Assembly: GCA_005885245.1 (NCBI GenBank) | Contig: VAWR01000135.1 | Location: 1 to 37,309 of the forward strand | Source of the DNA: Actinomycetota bacterium | Lineage (GTDB): Bacteria > Actinomycetota > Thermoleophilia > Gaiellales > Gaiellaceae | Reading direction: 5' to 3' | Length of the DNA stretch: 37,309 nt | Shown: in pieces, positions 8,119-17,236 of the stretch | How positions within the stretch are numbered: the first letter of the stretch is position 1 | How the letters are laid out: each line of letters opens with the position of its first letter | Translations under genes and position numbers: made by a program | Notes under the pieces: generated by a model | What the model was told of the DNA's origin: nothing | The model's input: only the letters and a program-made list of their open reading frames with translations | The model's database searches: none

Positions 8119-9135
8119 TCATGCGGTGGCGGCCTCGCGCGTCCGCGACCACTCCTCGACCGGCACCGGGTTGAAGCACGCCACCTCGTGCCCCGGCTCG
8201 ATCTCGACCAGCTGCGGCACCTGTTGACGCGACAGATCGACCTCGAAGCGACAGCGCGGCTGAAACGGACACGCGGAAGGCGGGTGCAACATGTTCGGCG
8301 GCGCGCCTTCGATCGGCTGGAGACGGGCGCGGCGTCCGGCGTTGAGCCGTGGCACGCTCTGGAGCAGGCCGAGCGTGTAGGGGTGGCGTGGCGAGGCGAA
8401 GAGCTGATCTGCTGAGCCCGTCTCCATGAACATGCCCGCGTACATCACGTTGACGCGCTCGCACATGCCGGCGACGACGCCCAGGTCGTGCGTGATCAGG
8501 ATCAGGGCCGCGTTCTCTTCGGCGACGAGCTCTCGGAGCAGATCGAGGATCTGTGCCTGGATCGTGACGTCGAGCGCCGTCGTAGGCTCGTCGGCGATCA
8601 AGAGCTTGGGTTTGCAGGCGAGCGCAATCGCGATCATGGCGCGCTGACGCATACCGCCCGAGAACTGATGGGGATAGTCACGGAGCCGGGCGGTGGCGCT
8701 CGGAATCCCGACGCGATCGATGAGCTCGGCCGCGCGGGCCTCCGCGTCCTTTCGGTTCATGCCGAAATGCGTCTCCAGGGGCTCTCGGATCTGACGACCG
8801 ATCGTGAGCACCGGGTTCAGCGAGGTCATCGGATCCTGGAAGATCATCGCGATCTCCCGACCCCGGACGCCGCGGAGCGCTCGATCGCTCAGCTCGATCA
8901 GATCTCGTCCCTCGAAGAGAGCGCGACCCGAGGCAACCCGCCCGTTACGGGCGAGCAGCCCGAGCACGGCGAGCGACGTGACGGACTTTCCGCAACCGGA
9001 TTCGCCGACGATGCCGAGCGTCTCGCCGGGAGCGATCGCGAAAGAGATCCCGTTGACGGCGAAGACGACTCCGCGCCGCGTGGTGAACTCGACGCGCAGA
9101 TCGTCGACCTGGAGAAGCGGCGCGTTAGCGGCCAC
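8119..9135 (-). CDS. Peptide ABC transporter ATP-binding protein, DppD/OppD type
   Basis: A 338-aa ATPase partner of the DppF at 6954-8039. Walker A GESGCGKS is at residues 44-51, the signature FSGGM near 158-162 and Walker B LLIADE near 178-183. The C-terminal substrate-transporter domain shows the cysteine pattern C-x5-C (PFQPRCRF) seen in the family. Its start overlaps the dppC stop by 11 bp, indicating coupled translation. It is clearly paralogous to the DppD of the first operon but not a recent duplicate: many positions differ along the whole length. Confidence 0.95.
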   Translation of the reverse strand: MAANAPLLQVDDLRVEFTTRRGVVFAVNGISFAIAPGETLGIVGESGCGKSVTSLAVLGLLARNGRVASGRALFEGRDLIELSDRALRGVRGREIAMIFQDPMTSLNPVLTIGRQIREPLETHFGMNRKDAEARAAELIDRVGIPSATARLRDYPHQFSGGMRQRAMIAIALACKPKLLIADEPTTALDVTIQAQILDLLRELVAEENAALILITHDLGVVAGMCERVNVMYAGMFMETGSADQLFASPRHPYTLGLLQSVPRLNAGRRARLQPIEGAPPNMLHPPSACPFQPRCRFEVDLSRQQVPQLVEIEPGHEVACFNPVPVEEWSRTREAATA

Positions 9136-10036
9136 GCAGCTTCGGATCGAGCGCTTCGCGCAGGCCGTCTCCGATCAGGTTGAAACCGAGCACGGAGAGC
9201 ACGATCGCGATGCCCGGGATGATCGCCAGGAACGGCGCCGCCTGCAGATAGTCGTTCACGTCGGTAAGCATCGTCCCCCATTCCGGAGTGGATGGGTCCT
9301 GGGGACCGAGGCCGAGGAAGCCGAGCCCGGCAACGTCGATGATCGCGGTTGCCATTGCCAGCGTCCCCTGCACGATCACCGGAGAGATCGCGTTCGGGAG
9401 GATGTGCGAGAAGAGGATCACGCGGCGCCGAACGCCCACGGAGCGCGCGGCGAGCACGAAGTCGTTCTCCCGCTGCGCCAGCACGGAGCCGCGGAGCAGC
9501 CGGGCGAAGATCGGAATGTTGACGACGCCGACCGCAATCATGATCTGGTACAGGCCCGGTCCAAGCATGGCAACGATTCCGATCGCGAACAGCAGGCCGG
9601 GGATGGCGAGCATGACGTCCATGCAGCGCATGATCACGCTCTCGACGATGCCTCCGATGTAGCCGGCAATCGATCCGAGGATGAGCCCGACGGTGAGTCC
9701 GATCGCGACCGAGACGACACCGATCAGGAGCGAGAAGCGGGCACCGTACAGGATCCGCGTGAAGACGTCTCGGCCGAGCAAATCGACGCCGAGCAAGTGA
9801 TGCAGCGAGGGTCCCGGCGGGATGCCGCCTGACTTCAGCAGAGAGAGGTTCTGCTCGAGCGGCTTGTACGGGGCGATCAGCGGCGCAAAGATCGCGGCGA
9901 TCACGAAGATCAGGACGAGGACTCCACCCGCAATCGCGGCCGGGTTGCGGATCAACCGATACGAGGCCTCCTTCCAGAGCCCTCCCGCGGGAGCCTCGAG
10001 CGCGATCTCCGCAGCTTCGAGCTCGGCGACGCTCAT
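9125..10036 (-). CDS. Peptide ABC transporter permease, DppC/OppC type
   Basis: A 303-aa permease of normal family length. One N-terminal helix (AAIAGGVLVLIFVIAAIFAPL) is followed by an extracytoplasmic loop with GGIPPGPSLHHLLGVDLLGRDVF, then the five-helix transport core. The EAA-like segment (ENDFVLAARSVGVRRRVILF) sits around residues 190-210. The C-terminus NLIGDGLREALDP is the DppC signature. It lies 94 bp after dppB, with repeat module B in between. The first extracytoplasmic loop is about 50 residues shorter than in the DppC of the first operon, suggesting the two transporters differ in how the binding protein docks. Confidence 0.95.
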   Translation of the reverse strand: MSVAELEAAEIALEAPAGGLWKEASYRLIRNPAAIAGGVLVLIFVIAAIFAPLIAPYKPLEQNLSLLKSGGIPPGPSLHHLLGVDLLGRDVFTRILYGARFSLLIGVVSVAIGLTVGLILGSIAGYIGGIVESVIMRCMDVMLAIPGLLFAIGIVAMLGPGLYQIMIAVGVVNIPIFARLLRGSVLAQRENDFVLAARSVGVRRRVILFSHILPNAISPVIVQGTLAMATAIIDVAGLGFLGLGPQDPSTPEWGTMLTDVNDYLQAAPFLAIIPGIAIVLSVLGFNLIGDGLREALDPKLRGR

Positions 10037-10056
10037 TGGCCGAACCTCCGCCTGGC

Positions 10057-10133
10057 GCGATCCCTGAAGAAGGGAGCTGGTGAGGGAAACATCGTCTCCC
10101 TCACGGGAGCGAGCCGAAGGCGAGCGACGCTCA
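10057..10133 (-). repeat. Operon repeat module B, copy 2
   Basis: The second copy of the 77-bp module at 196-272 (68 of 77 identical), here between dppB and dppC and ending at the dppB stop codon. Hairpin arms are 10082-10090 and 10094-10102. The arm change T to C leaves an A-C mismatch in plus-strand RNA but a G-U pair in minus-strand RNA. That is what selection for a hairpin in the operon transcript would leave. Confidence 0.8.
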
Positions 10134-11138
10134 CGAGTATCGGATCCTCGGATTGATGATCGCGTACGAGATGTCCACGATCAGGTTGACGAAGACGAAC
10201 ACGAGCGCGAGGAACAGGATCCCGCCCTGCAGGACTGGATAGTCGCGGTTGAAGATCGCGTCGCGTAGCCAGGAGCCCATCCCCGGGAATGCGAACACCG
10301 TCTCCGTCAGCACGGCGCCCGAGAGGAGCAAGCCGGTCTGGAGCCCGATGATCGTCGACACCGGCAGCAGGGCGTTGCGCAAGATGTGTCGTCGGTCCAC
10401 CGTCAGAGGCGGAAGACCCTTCGCACGGGCGGTGCGGACGTAGTCCTCGTTCTGCACGTCGAGGACGGCGGCCCGCGTGATCCGTGTGATCACCGCCAGA
10501 GGAATCGAGCCGAGGGCGATGGCCGGCAGCACGAGGTGCTTGAGCACGTCCCAGAGCGTGGACCAGTCGCCCGTGATGATCGCGTCGAGGACGTAGAAGT
10601 TCGTCGGGTGCTTGACGTTGGCGGTCACGTCGATCCGCCCGACGCTGGGTAAGAGGTGCCACCTCACGGCGAAGAGGTACTTGAGGATGATCGCCAGGAA
10701 GAAGATCGGGATCGAGATCCCGAGCAGCGAGCCGACCAGGGTTAACTGGTCGAACAACCGGCCATGGTGTTTCGCGGCGAAAAAGCCGAGTGGGATGCCG
10801 AGGACAACGGCGAAGATCATCGCCGCCACCGCGAGCTCGATCGTCGCGGGGAACTTCAGCCGGATCTCCGACCACACCTGCCGGTGGGAGGCGACGCTGA
10901 CGCCGAGGTCGCGGTCGACGGCCGTCGTTTTCAGGTACGTGAAGTACTGCTGCACGATCGGCTTGTTGAGGCCGTACTTCTGCCGATAGGCCTGCACGAG
11001 CGCCGGCGTCGCGCGCTCGCCGAGGAGCGCCTCGGCGGGAGAGCCGGGCAGCGCCCGGATCCAGAAGAAGATGAGGAGCGAGACCCCGATCAGGATCGGG
11101 ATCAGGAGCAGCAGCCGGCGGACGATATATCGAAGCAA
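10131..11138 (-). CDS. Peptide ABC transporter permease, DppB/OppB type
   Basis: A 335-aa permease. It opens with the family first helix (LRYIVRRLLLLIPILIGVSLLIFFW) and the conserved LPGSPAEALLG, and carries the coupling loop DYVRTARAKGLPPLTVDRRH. It ends DISYAIINPRIRYS. It follows the binding-protein gene by only 31 bp, without the hairpin seen in the first operon. The extracytoplasmic region after the first helix has the usual YGLNKPIVQQYF docking sequence. Role: forms the membrane channel with DppC. Confidence 0.95.
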   Translation of the reverse strand: MLRYIVRRLLLLIPILIGVSLLIFFWIRALPGSPAEALLGERATPALVQAYRQKYGLNKPIVQQYFTYLKTTAVDRDLGVSVASHRQVWSEIRLKFPATIELAVAAMIFAVVLGIPLGFFAAKHHGRLFDQLTLVGSLLGISIPIFFLAIILKYLFAVRWHLLPSVGRIDVTANVKHPTNFYVLDAIITGDWSTLWDVLKHLVLPAIALGSIPLAVITRITRAAVLDVQNEDYVRTARAKGLPPLTVDRRHILRNALLPVSTIIGLQTGLLLSGAVLTETVFAFPGMGSWLRDAIFNRDYPVLQGGILFLALVFVFVNLIVDISYAIINPRIRYS

Positions 11139-11169
11139 CTCAATCGTCCGCCGGCGTTCTGCTCAGTTC

Positions 11170-12819
11170 CTACTGTCCTCCGATGGAAACCCCTTCGAAC
11201 GGATCAGTCCCGACTGGGCTCGGGACGTAACCCTTGACAGTCTTCTCGAATCCGAGTGCCGGGCGCGAGTGCGCGTACGGCACGGCAGGCAGGTACTTCA
11301 TGATCATGATGTTCGCCTGCTTGTAGAGGGCGATCCGCTTCTTCAGGCTCTTCTGCTTCTCGGCCTTCGAGAGGATGTTGAAGATCGCCGCGTTCTTGAA
11401 CCCGAACTGCGGGCTGTACGTCTGGAAGAACGTGCCCAGGAAGTTATCCGGGTCACCGAAGTCGCCTGTCCAACCGATCAGGTTCAGGTCGCCGGCGGTG
11501 CCGTCGTTGACGTGCTTGACGTAGTCCGGCCGCCACGGAGCGCTGTGCGCCGTAACGCTGAACCCAGCCTCCTCGAGGCTGGCCGAGAAGGCTTCGAAGT
11601 TCCGCTTCGGGTCGGGCATGTACGGCCGCGACACACCGGTCGGATACCAGAAGTCGACCTTGCAGGGAACGTGACAGCTCGACGAGTTGAGGAGCTGCTT
11701 CGCCTTCGTCGGGTTGTACGTGTACTTCGTGACCTTGTTCGTCCAACCGAACAGCTGCGGCGGCTCGAACTCCTGAGCCACCTGACCTCGGCCCGAGTAG
11801 AACGACCTCACAACCGATGCTCGGTCGAGGCCGTAGGCAACCGCCTGCCGGACCTTGATGTCGTTCATCGGCGAGCCCGTGCCCTGGTGGATCGTCACGT
11901 ACGCGACGTTGAACGACGGCCTGTTCAGGACCTTGAGCTTCGAGTTCGACTGGATGATGCCGACGTGCTCCGGCGCGACGAGGTCGATGCCCTGGGCCTC
12001 GCCTGTCTGCAGAGCCTGCAGCCGCGCCGAGTTGTTGGCAATCGGCCGGATGATCAGCGTCTTGATCTTCGGTTTCGGGCCCCAGTAGTTCGGGTTTGCG
12101 GCGAGGACGGTCTTCTCACCAACCGTCCAGGACACGAACTTGAACGGGCCGGTGCCGGTCGGATGGCTGAATGCATACGACCCGGTCGGGTAGAAGGTGC
12201 CGTTGCGGAGCTCGCCACTGTCGGCGCCGTACTTCTTCAGCGCGGTCGGGCTCTGGATTCCGAACGACGAGATCACCTGCGCCGGCAGGAAGGGACCTGA
12301 CGGCGTGCGCAGATGGATGGTGACGGAGTACTTCCCGTGCGCCGTGCAGCCGATGTAGAGGCTCGGCGACAGGTCGGCGCTCTCGTTGTGCTTGAAGCCA
12401 CCGAACACCGTCTGCCAGTAATAGGTCGCCGACGCGTCCTGGAACGGTCCCTTGAAGTTGTACTGGCGGTTGTAGTTGTAACAAACGGCCGCCGCGTTGA
12501 AGGGCGTACCGTCGTGGAACTTCACGTTGTGGCGCAGCGAGAACGTCCAGTCCTTCGCGTTCTTCGAGACCCAGCTCTTGGCCAGCGCCGGCTGGATCAG
12601 CGTCGTGCCGGGCTTCAGCTTGACCAGGCTCTCGAAGATCTGCTCGGTGACACGGAACGACTCACCGTCCGAGACGAGGGCCGGATCCAGGTACGTGGGA
12701 TCGGCCGCCCCCGCAAACACCAAGGTTGTCGCCCGCGAGGCTCCGCCCGCCGTGCTCGCAACGACCAGCACACACAGCGCAGCGAGAGGCAGGGCAAGCT
12801 TTCTCAAATTCCCCCTCAC
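11170..12819 (-). CDS. Peptide-binding protein (SBP_bac_5 family), non-lipoprotein signal
   Basis: A 549-aa solute-binding protein heading the second transporter operon. Family-5 marks are visible: AADPTYLDPALVSDGES early in the mature chain, LRHNVKFHDGTPFNAAAV, the VRQAVAYGLDR segment and the late IGWTGDFGDPDNFLG. The N-terminus is a Sec signal (MRGNLRKLALPLAALCVLVVASTAGG). The only cysteine there is preceded by leucine, not the small residue a lipobox needs, so a signal peptidase I site near ASTAGGAS is likelier. The protein may therefore be released or held by the permease rather than lipid-anchored. GTG start (12819) with AAGGAG 5 nt upstream. Confidence 0.94.
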   Translation of the reverse strand: MRGNLRKLALPLAALCVLVVASTAGGASRATTLVFAGAADPTYLDPALVSDGESFRVTEQIFESLVKLKPGTTLIQPALAKSWVSKNAKDWTFSLRHNVKFHDGTPFNAAAVCYNYNRQYNFKGPFQDASATYYWQTVFGGFKHNESADLSPSLYIGCTAHGKYSVTIHLRTPSGPFLPAQVISSFGIQSPTALKKYGADSGELRNGTFYPTGSYAFSHPTGTGPFKFVSWTVGEKTVLAANPNYWGPKPKIKTLIIRPIANNSARLQALQTGEAQGIDLVAPEHVGIIQSNSKLKVLNRPSFNVAYVTIHQGTGSPMNDIKVRQAVAYGLDRASVVRSFYSGRGQVAQEFEPPQLFGWTNKVTKYTYNPTKAKQLLNSSSCHVPCKVDFWYPTGVSRPYMPDPKRNFEAFSASLEEAGFSVTAHSAPWRPDYVKHVNDGTAGDLNLIGWTGDFGDPDNFLGTFFQTYSPQFGFKNAAIFNILSKAEKQKSLKKRIALYKQANIMIMKYLPAVPYAHSRPALGFEKTVKGYVPSPVGTDPFEGVSIGGQ

Positions 12820-12861
12820 ACAAACTCCTTTCGTCGTCCCGCCTCCCTAGGCGGACGCACA

Positions 12862-12891
12862 AGTATGACCAGAAGGTAAAGCCTTCCTCAA
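12862..12891 (-). promoter_or_regulatory. Candidate housekeeping promoter of the second transporter operon
   Basis: Read on the minus strand, -35 TTGAGG (12891-12886) and -10 CATACT (12867-12862) are separated by 18 bp. A small hairpin follows in the leader (CGCCT/AGGCG), then the AAGGAG ribosome site and the GTG start at 12819. Position and spacing fit; the match to consensus is only moderate. Confidence 0.4.
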
Positions 12892-12903
12892 GTTAAGACG
12901 GCT

Positions 12904-13042
12904 GCAAACCCTCAGGGTTTGCCGCGCACTTCGATCATCTCGCCGTGGAGGCGGGCTTTGCCCGCCTCCACCACAACCGCCCGCCGTCAGCGGCACCGCC
13001 GGAAAATCATCCTGGCCGCCGAAGGCGGCCGGATTTTCCGGC
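12904..13042. repeat. Composite palindromic element, copy 1 (after the sigma gene)
   Basis: Three palindromes in a row. They are GCAAACCC/GGGTTTGC (12904-12922), a 12-bp hairpin with TTT loop (12945-12956/12960-12971), and a two-tier palindrome. The last has outer arms at 12998-13008 and 13032-13042, an ATCCT bulge, and inner arms GGCCGCC/GGCGGCC around GAA. The same order, loop size and near-identical spacing recur at 27330-27431 and 27982-28077. The two-tier palindrome starts 1 bp after the sigma factor stop, so it can also end that transcript. Confidence 0.7.
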
Positions 13043-13043
13043 G

Positions 13044-14126
13044 CTAGGCGGCGAGAGAGATCAGATCTCGTAGAGCCGAGAGGCGTGCGAGAGCCTGGCC
13101 TTCGAGCTGCCGGACGCGCTCGCGCGTCAGGTCCAGCTCGTGGCCGATCGCCTCGAGCGTCCAGGGCTCGCCCTCGAATCCGAACCGGAGCTCGAGGATG
13201 CGGCGCTCCCGCTCAGGGAGTGCGTCGAGAGCCCGCCGGACGCCCTGGCGCCGGAGCGACTCTTCCGCCTCGTCGAACGGGTCGGCGGCCTCGCGGTCCG
13301 CGAACAGGTCGCCGAGTTCGCCTTCGTCGTCCGCGCCGACCGTCTGGTTCAGCGAGACCGACGCCTGGGCGGCGCCGAGGGCCTCGTCGACGTGCTGGAT
13401 CGGGAGGCCGGTAGCCTCGGCAAGCTCCTCCTTCGTCGCCTCGCGACCCAGCTCGACCTCGAGCCGACGGGCCGCGCGCGACAGCTTCTGCTGGCGCTCG
13501 ACGACGTGGACCGGGACGCGGATCGTGCGGGCGTGATTGGCCACGGCGCGCTGCACCGACTGGCGGATCCACCAGGTCGCGTACGTCGAGAACTTGTAGC
13601 CGCGCCGCCAGTCGAACTTCTCGACGGCACGGTTGAGCCCGAGCGTGCCCTCCTGAATCAGGTCCAGGAAGGGGACGCCGAGCCCGCGGTAGCCCTTGGC
13701 GATCGAGACGACCAGACGAAGGTTCGACTCGATCATGCGGCGCTTGGCGACGGGGTCGCCCCGCTCGATCGCCTTGGCGAGGGTCACTTCCTCGGCGGCG
13801 GTCAGCAGCTTGTGGCGGCCGACGTCGGCCAGGAAGAGCTGAAGGCTGTCTGCCGAGCCGGAAAGGACGTGGGTCTGGGCCGGCTCGGCGGGCTTTTCCT
13901 CCCGCTCGGCCTCCTTCTCCTTGCCTTCGGCTTCGGGCTGGCGGACCTCGAGCCCGATCCGTTCGAGCTCCCGGGTCAGCTCCTCGACCTCGGCCTCGTT
14001 CAGATCGTGCTCGAGGGCGAACGCCTCGAGCTCGGCAGCCTCGAGGTGCCCACGCTCCTCGGCACCCTCGACGAGCGCCTTGGCCTGGTCGGAATCAAGC
14101 AGTTCGTGCAGCTGATTTTGTGTCAA
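13044..14126 (-). CDS. RNA polymerase sigma factor, primary (RpoD/SigA) type
   Basis: A 360-aa sigma-70 factor that directs RNA polymerase to promoters. A short acidic N-terminal part (residues 1-75) resembles a minimal region 1.1. Region 1.2 follows ([30 protein letters not shown]). Region 2 (about 130-205) has [34 protein letters not shown] and [13 protein letters not shown], where the -10 strand is bound and melted. Region 4 near the C-terminus holds the helix-turn-helix ([20 protein letters not shown]) for the -35 element. It could be the principal factor or a close group-2 paralogue. TTG start at 14126, preceded by AAAGGGA. Confidence 0.93.
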   Translation of the reverse strand: MTQNQLHELLDSDQAKALVEGAEERGHLEAAELEAFALEHDLNEAEVEELTRELERIGLEVRQPEAEGKEKEAEREEKPAEPAQTHVLSGSADSLQLFLADVGRHKLLTAAEEVTLAKAIERGDPVAKRRMIESNLRLVVSIAKGYRGLGVPFLDLIQEGTLGLNRAVEKFDWRRGYKFSTYATWWIRQSVQRAVANHARTIRVPVHVVERQQKLSRAARRLEVELGREATKEELAEATGLPIQHVDEALGAAQASVSLNQTVGADDEGELGDLFADREAADPFDEAEESLRRQGVRRALDALPERERRILELRFGFEGEPWTLEAIGHELDLTRERVRQLEGQALARLSALRDLISLAA

Positions 14127-14253
14127 GTGTCCCTTTCGAGTCCTACTTTGTGATACGCGGCCAACCTTCGCACTGTAGGTCGAATTCCCTTTTCCTTCCA
14201 GGGAGAACCGCCCGAAACGGGGCTCCGACCGTGCAACGAGACCGTGTCCTTTG
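14127..14253 (-). other. topB-sigma intergenic region with hairpin
   Basis: A 127-bp gap. A hairpin (GCCC-GAAA-GGGC core, about 14208-14223) lies roughly 45 bp after the topB stop and may end that transcript. The sigma promoter should lie here too, but I could not find a convincing -35/-10 pair. Confidence 0.35.
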
Positions 14254-16578
14254 TTATTCCGTGGCCGCCGGCTCTTTGGTTTGCGCGCGCACGGGGAACT
14301 CGAACTCGATCTTGTCCTCGTCGTTCAAGACGAGCCGCGCACGAAAAGGTTTGCCGTTTCGCGAGCGGAAGCCAGAGAGTACTTCCCGGGTCCGACGTTC
14401 CTCGATCAACTGTCGCGCAATTTCCGGTGTGAGCGTACGACTTGCGACCCTCTTCCAGATCACGAAGCCGCAGCCGACCTCCTCGCGGCTCTTCCAGCTC
14501 GTGCAGCCGTAGGCCTTGGAGTTCTCCCGGATGATCTCCCCGGTCACGGCTCCACAGCGGGGACAGGGGCCGAGCTCGACCCGCTCCGGGCGGAGCTTCT
14601 CCTTGTCGAGCGCGGCGATCTGCTCGACGGTCTCCTTCGTGAACTCGGCTATGCCCTTCATGAACGCCTTCCGGTCGCCCCGCCCGTGCTCGATGTCCGA
14701 GAGCTTGTGCTCCCAGTCACCTGTCAGCTCCGGCGAGGTCAGCTTGTGCTCCTCGAGCATCGTGATGACCTGAATACCCTTGGGCGTCGCCTGGAGGTCC
14801 TTGCCAACGCGCTCGATGTACTCGCGCCGGATGAGGGTCTCGATCGTCTCAGCCCGCGTGGCCGGAGTGCCGAGGCCCGATTCCTTCATCGCGTCGCGGA
14901 GCTCCTCGTCGTCGATGAGCTTGCCGGCGGTCTCCATCGCGGAGAGGAGCGTCGCCTCGGTGTAGCGGGGCGGCGGCTTCGTCATCTTGTCCTCGATCTC
15001 GGCCGCGATACAGCGGACGGTCTGGCCTTCCTGCAGCGAAGGAATCTCGCCCCCCTCGGATTCATCCTCCGACTGGCGCTCCTGGTCGGGCTCGAGGCCG
15101 TACACCGCGCGCCACCCCGCCTCGAGCGTGATCTTGCCGCGCGTCCGGAAACGCTCCTCCTCGACGACCGTGATCACGGTCGTGCGCGCGTAACGCGCCG
15201 GCGGATGGAAGACGGCGAGGAAGCGCTTCGCGACGAGGTCGAAGATCCGCCGCTCGTCGGGCGACAGGGCTTCCATGTCCTTGTCGATGTCCGTCGGGAT
15301 GATCGCGTGGTGGTCGTCGACCTTCGCGTCGTTCACGACGCGTTGCAGCGGCAGCTGGTCGAGGCCGAGAACGTAGTCGGCGGCGGCACGGTATTCCTCG
15401 ACCGGCTGCAAGGTGGCGGCAGTGGGCTTCAGCTGCGCGACCATGTCCCCGGAGAGGAAGCGCGACGACGTGCGCGGATACGTGATCGCCTTCTTCCCCT
15501 CGTACAGCGACTGGGCGGCCTGCAGTGTGCGGCGCGCGGAGAAACCGTAACGGCGGTTCGCGTCACGCTGTAGCGACGTGAGGTCGTAGAGGAGAGGCGC
15601 GCGTTCGGACTGTTCCTTGCGCTCGACCTTCTCGATCGTGCCGTCCTGTCCGGACACCTTCGTGACGATCTGGTCGGCTCGCGCCAGATCGCCGAAGATG
15701 CGCGTCTCGTCGCCTTCGAACCAGAGTCCCTGGTAGGGAGGCTGGAATGTGGCGTGAATCAGACGGTAGGGCTCCGGAACGAACGCCTGGATCTGTCGCT
15801 CCCGCTTGACGATCAGCCCGAGTGTCGGCGTTTGCACGCGGCCGAGTGAGACAACTCCGCCGACCCAGGCGCGGCCGCGGATCGTCGCCGCGCGCGTCGC
15901 GTTCATGCCCACGAGCCAGTCCGCTTCCGAGCGGGATCGTGCCGCTTCCTCGAGCGACTGCATCTGCGTCCCGGGCCGCAGCTTCTCGAAGCCCTCCCGG
16001 ATGGCCTGCTTCGTCATCGAGGAGATCCAGAGGCGCTCGACGGGCTTCGGAGCCTGGCCGCTGGTCGCGGACTTGCCGAAGACCGATTCGTACACGTACG
16101 CGAAGATCAGCTCGCCTTCGCGGCCGGCATCGCAGGCATTGATGATCTTGTCGACGTCCTCGCGCTTCAGCAGCGTCTCGATCAGCTTCAGCTGCTTCTT
16201 CGACTTCGCGTCACGGGGGACGAGCTTGAAGCCGTTCGGAGGCACGATTGGAAGGTCGGCCATCTTCCATTTCTTCCATTTCTCGTCGTACTCCTCGGGC
16301 TCGGCGAGCTGGACGAGGTGTCCGACGGCCCAGGTGATGACGTAGTCGTCCGACTCGAGGAAGACGGCCTCGTCGCGGGTCGTCCGCGACTTCGTCTTCG
16401 ACTTCGCAGCGTCGACGACCTCTTCGTTCGTCGGTTCCTCGGCCTTCTTCTTGGTCCGCTTGGGCTTGATGTCTTCCAGCTTGCGCCGTTGAAAGGGTCC
16501 GTCCAGCGCGCCCGCGAGGTCGCGGCCGACGGAAGGTTTTTCGGCAATGACGAGCGTCTTGGCCATGCGAAACACCAT
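14254..16578 (-). CDS. topB: DNA topoisomerase III (type IA)
   Basis: A 774-aa type IA topoisomerase that cuts one DNA strand and passes another. The Toprim domain starts with [14 protein letters not shown] (E13) and includes [13 protein letters not shown] (D150, E154/E156). The catalytic tyrosine is Y367 in [13 protein letters not shown]-terminal zinc-type segment ([12 protein letters not shown], then [15 protein letters not shown]) follows. Odd: a highly charged, Lys-rich insertion of about 45 residues (roughly 27-72) splits the Toprim domain where standard TopB proteins go straight to the VTWxxGHL strand. The start at 16578 has GAGGG 5 nt upstream; the family-like start would be the ATG at 16566 ([10 protein letters not shown]). 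Bacterial TopA is less likely given the EKPSV/GHL pattern. Confidence 0.9.
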   Translation of the reverse strand: MVFRMAKTLVIAEKPSVGRDLAGALDGPFQRRKLEDIKPKRTKKKAEEPTNEEVVDAAKSKTKSRTTRDEAVFLESDDYVITWAVGHLVQLAEPEEYDEKWKKWKMADLPIVPPNGFKLVPRDAKSKKQLKLIETLLKREDVDKIINACDAGREGELIFAYVYESVFGKSATSGQAPKPVERLWISSMTKQAIREGFEKLRPGTQMQSLEEAARSRSEADWLVGMNATRAATIRGRAWVGGVVSLGRVQTPTLGLIVKRERQIQAFVPEPYRLIHATFQPPYQGLWFEGDETRIFGDLARADQIVTKVSGQDGTIEKVERKEQSERAPLLYDLTSLQRDANRRYGFSARRTLQAAQSLYEGKKAITYPRTSSRFLSGDMVAQLKPTAATLQPVEEYRAAADYVLGLDQLPLQRVVNDAKVDDHHAIIPTDIDKDMEALSPDERRIFDLVAKRFLAVFHPPARYARTTVITVVEEERFRTRGKITLEAGWRAVYGLEPDQERQSEDESEGGEIPSLQEGQTVRCIAAEIEDKMTKPPPRYTEATLLSAMETAGKLIDDEELRDAMKESGLGTPATRAETIETLIRREYIERVGKDLQATPKGIQVITMLEEHKLTSPELTGDWEHKLSDIEHGRGDRKAFMKGIAEFTKETVEQIAALDKEKLRPERVELGPCPRCGAVTGEIIRENSKAYGCTSWKSREEVGCGFVIWKRVASRTLTPEIARQLIEERRTREVLSGFRSRNGKPFRARLVLNDEDKIEFEFPVRAQTKEPAATE

Positions 16579-16621
16579 AGCGGCCCTCGGGAGGCGCGCC
16601 CGGCCGGAGATACTTGGCCGT

Positions 16622-17236
16622 GTGCGGCCGAGCCCCTTCTATCTCTTCATCGGTGCGGTTTCGTGGCCCGTGCTGCGATCGCTGTTCAGGCTCCGTGCCG
16701 AGGGGAAGGAGAATCTCCCTCGCGAGGGCGGCTACGTCCTGGCCGCGAACCACATCTCGAACCTCGATCCGTGGCCGCTCGGCCTGCCGCTGTGGCCAAG
16801 ACGCTTCCTCCGCTTCATGGCGAAGTCGGAGCTGTACTGGTGGCCGCTGAACCACGTGATCAACGCCGGGGGAGGCTTCCCCGTCCGGCGCGGCGAGCGG
16901 GATGTCGAGGCGATCAACCGGGCGGTCGACCTCGCGCGCGCGGGTCACGTCGTCGCGATGTTCCCCCACGGAACCCGGCAGCGGAAGGGTCTCATCAAGC
17001 GGCATCAGCCCAAGGCTCATACCGGCGCCGCACGCATCGCCCTGGAGGCCGATGTCCCCCTGGTGCCCGCGGCGATCGCGGGTACCGATCGGCTCTCCAA
17101 GCTAGGGCCGCTGCGCGTGCGCTACGGCCGCCCGCTCGAGCTGGGCGATCTGCGCCAGGAGGACCCATCGCTTGCCGCGCGCGAGGCAACTGACCGGCTG
17201 ATGGCCGAGATCGCGCAGCTCGAGGAGGGCCTTTGA
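16622..17236 (+). CDS. 1-acyl-sn-glycerol-3-phosphate acyltransferase (PlsC family)
   Basis: A 204-aa membrane-associated acyltransferase that adds the second acyl chain in phospholipid synthesis. Motif I is NHISNLD (His and Asp catalytic), motif II GGFPVRRGERD, motif III FPHGTRQRKG (His where Glu is usual) and motif IV VPLVPAAIAGTD. The proposed GTG start at 16622 leaves 43 bp to the divergent topB gene. The frame is also open from an ATG at 16547, which would run into topB. It heads a plus-strand operon; its stop overlaps the next start. FPHGT instead of FPEGT is unusual but occurs in some actinobacterial members. Confidence 0.88.
   Translation: MRPSPFYLFIGAVSWPVLRSLFRLRAEGKENLPREGGYVLAANHISNLDPWPLGLPLWPRRFLRFMAKSELYWWPLNHVINAGGGFPVRRGERDVEAINRAVDLARAGHVVAMFPHGTRQRKGLIKRHQPKAHTGAARIALEADVPLVPAAIAGTDRLSKLGPLRVRYGRPLELGDLRQEDPSLAAREATDRLMAEIAQLEEGL

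Noticed and set aside
14251-15573. A 440-codon open frame opposite topoisomerase III
   Set aside because: Antisense shadow; no domain, and topB on the other strand has complete catalytic motifs.
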